Part shown: piece after piece, positions 62,821 to 64,000 of the stretch
Layout of the letters: each line of letters opens with the position of its first letter
How positions within the stretch are numbered: the stretch's first letter is position 1
Assembly: GCA_033782935.1 (NCBI GenBank)
Contig: JAWQEG010000369.1
Location: 625,501 to 689,500, forward strand
From: Petrolisthes cinctipes
Taxonomy: Eukaryota > Arthropoda > Malacostraca > Decapoda > Porcellanidae
DNA length: 64,000 nucleotides
Direction of reading: 5' to 3'
Notes under the pieces: generated by a model
What the model was told of the DNA's origin: nothing
Databases searched by the model: none
The model's input: the letters and a program-made list of their open reading frames with translations, nothing else
Program-made: the position numbers and the translations under genes

Positions 62821-64000
62821 TTGACTTTGGGCACCAAAAATATCGATTTTGAGCATGTTTTGGGCCTGAATTTTGAAAATACTCTAACACGGAGTAGGCA
62901 TGTACAGATCGCTTCTGGGACCCCTAAATATCGAATTTTCGGGTGTTTTGGGACTGAATTTGGGATATCGACTTTTTGGCACCTAATATATCGAATTTGA
63001 GCATGTTTTGAGCCTATATTTTGAAAATATACTAGCACTGAGTAGGCATGTACAGATTGCTTCTGGGACCCTAAAATATTGAATTTTCGGGTGTTTAGGG
63101 CCAGAATTTAAGATATAAACGGGTACAGAAGATGCATGCACATGTCGACTTTTGGGCACCTAAAAGATCGATTTTCAGTATGTTTTTGGCCTGTATTTTG
63201 AAAATACTCTAACATGGAGTGGGCATGTACAGATCGCTTCTGGGACCCCTAAATATTGAATTTTCGGGTGTTTTGGGCCTTAATTTGAGATATCGACTTT
63301 TTGGCACCTAAAAGATCGATTTTTAGCATGTTTTTAGCCTATATTTTGAAAATATTCTAGCACTGAGTAGGCATGTACAGATTGCTTCTGGGATCCCAAA
63401 ATATTGAATTTTCGGGTGTTTTGAGCCTGAATTTGAGATATAAACGGGTACAGAAGATACATGCACATAATGACTTTAGGCATCTAAAATATCGATTTCC
63501 AGCATGTTTTGGGCATGTATTTTGAAAAAAATCTAACACGGAGTAGGCATGTACAGATCGCTTCTGGGACCGCAAAATATCGAATTTTCGGGTGTTTTGA
63601 GCCTGAATTTGAGATATAAACGGGTACAGAAGATATATGCACATATTGACTTTGGGCATCTAAAATATCGATTTCCAGCATGTTTTGGGCATGTATTTTG
63701 TAAATACTCCAACACGGAGTAGGCATGTACAGATCGCTTCTGGGACCCCATAATATCGAATTTTCGGGTGTTTTGTACTTGAATTTGAGATATCGCCTTT
63801 ACGCACCTAAAATATCGATTTTTAGCATGTTTTGAGCCTATATTTTGAAAATATTCTAGGACTGAGTAGACATGTACAGATCGCTTCTGGGACCCCAAAA
63901 TATCGAATTTTCGGGTGTTTTGAGCCTGAATTTGAGATATAAACGAGTACAGAAGATGCATGCACATATTGACTTTGGGCACCAAAAATATCGATTTTGA
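62821..64000. repeat. HOR-5 unit, copy 3, truncated by window end, two internal deletions
   Basis: Offset to copy 2 falls from 3,596 to 3,272 near 63,622 (324 bp, one 176-bp plus one 148-bp monomer) and to 3,095 near 63,701 (177 bp, one long monomer). The last approximately 130 bp are ordinary monomer sequence, and the array runs off the end of the window. Confidence 0.82.

Larger units (their letters stand above)
1..64000. repeat. Satellite DNA array, long/short monomers of 177/176 and 148/147 bp
   Basis: The same roughly 150-177 bp motif recurs head to tail from the first to the last base, always in the same orientation. Landmarks in each unit are a cgacttt..gcacct start, ATCGAT, an A/T-rich dyad, gtaggcatgtacag, cttctgggacc, attttcgggtgttt and gaatttgagatat. 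I read through for unrelated sequence and found none. Two haplotypes alternate: one with attctagcactgag, usually also agattgctt and atattgaat, and one with actctaacacggag, usually also agatcgctt and atatcgaat. Function is not visible in the sequence. A centromeric or other heterochromatic role is inferred from array size and unit length. The family is not one I recognise. Confidence 0.98.

Noticed and set aside
1..64000. CRISPR array
   Set aside because: The repeated units are 147-177 bp and contiguous, with no short direct repeat separated by unique spacers.
1..64000. CENP-B box in the monomer
   Set aside because: The closest minus-strand match (ttcgatattttgggg) lacks two of the nine essential positions of the consensus TTCG-4-A-2-CGGG. 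I did not find a full match.
1..64000. tRNA, 5S rRNA or SINE-derived origin of the monomer
   Set aside because: No convincing A box or B box (GGTTCGANTCC) and no 5S-like motif was seen on either strand.
1..64000. Bacterial or phage origin
   Set aside because: There are no coding genes, ribosome binding sites or operon structure. Tens of kilobases of nested satellite repeats are typical of eukaryotic heterochromatin.

Overview
The whole 64 kb window is one uninterrupted block of tandemly repeated satellite DNA. All monomers point the same way. I found no gene, RNA gene, transposon, CRISPR array or stretch of unrelated sequence inside it. The basic unit is an A/T-rich monomer (about 37% G+C, hand-counted on the first copy) in two main lengths: long (177 or 176 bp) and short (148 or 147 bp). 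The lengths differ mainly by presence or absence of one 29-bp box flanked by ATAT. I estimate roughly 380 monomers in all. An array this long, with a nucleosome-sized unit and layered higher-order repeats (HORs), points to a eukaryotic centromeric, pericentromeric or subtelomeric heterochromatin block. I do not recognise the monomer family and cannot name the organism. Many subfamily differences are CG to TG or CA, which fits a host that methylates CpG, but this is inference.

Layout, read from offsets between matching diagnostic variants: (1) 1-16.75 kb, a 5.29-kb HOR with a lead-in and three copies. Copy 1 carries a 369-bp duplication, copy 2 a 1,990-bp tandem duplication, and copy 3 is diverged. 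(2) 17.7-25.4 kb, a 3,098-bp unit in two copies running into a 1,475-bp unit in two and a bit copies. (3) 25.4-36.2 kb, a mosaic of segments repeated at offsets of 3,005, 3,649, 1,651/1,475 and 5,124/5,449 bp. (4) 36.2-38.4 kb, a more heterogeneous stretch. (5) 38.4-47.35 kb, a 4,470-bp HOR in two nearly identical copies, each with an internal 1,317-bp repeat. (6) 47.35-64 kb, successive expansions of 649, 2,122 and 3,449/3,596 bp, the last running off the window end.

There is no coding content to link together. The open frames on the minus strand arise because 177 bp and the pair 176+148 bp are both multiples of three. The signals worth a second look are inside the monomer and in how the array grows: a 15-bp dyad kept by a paired A-T to G-C exchange between the two main subfamilies; a potential hairpin; A/T tracts spaced about one helical turn apart; a switchable 29-bp box; and insertions and deletions that are exact whole monomers. 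Copy boundaries are approximate, because every breakpoint lies inside sequence shared by both partners.
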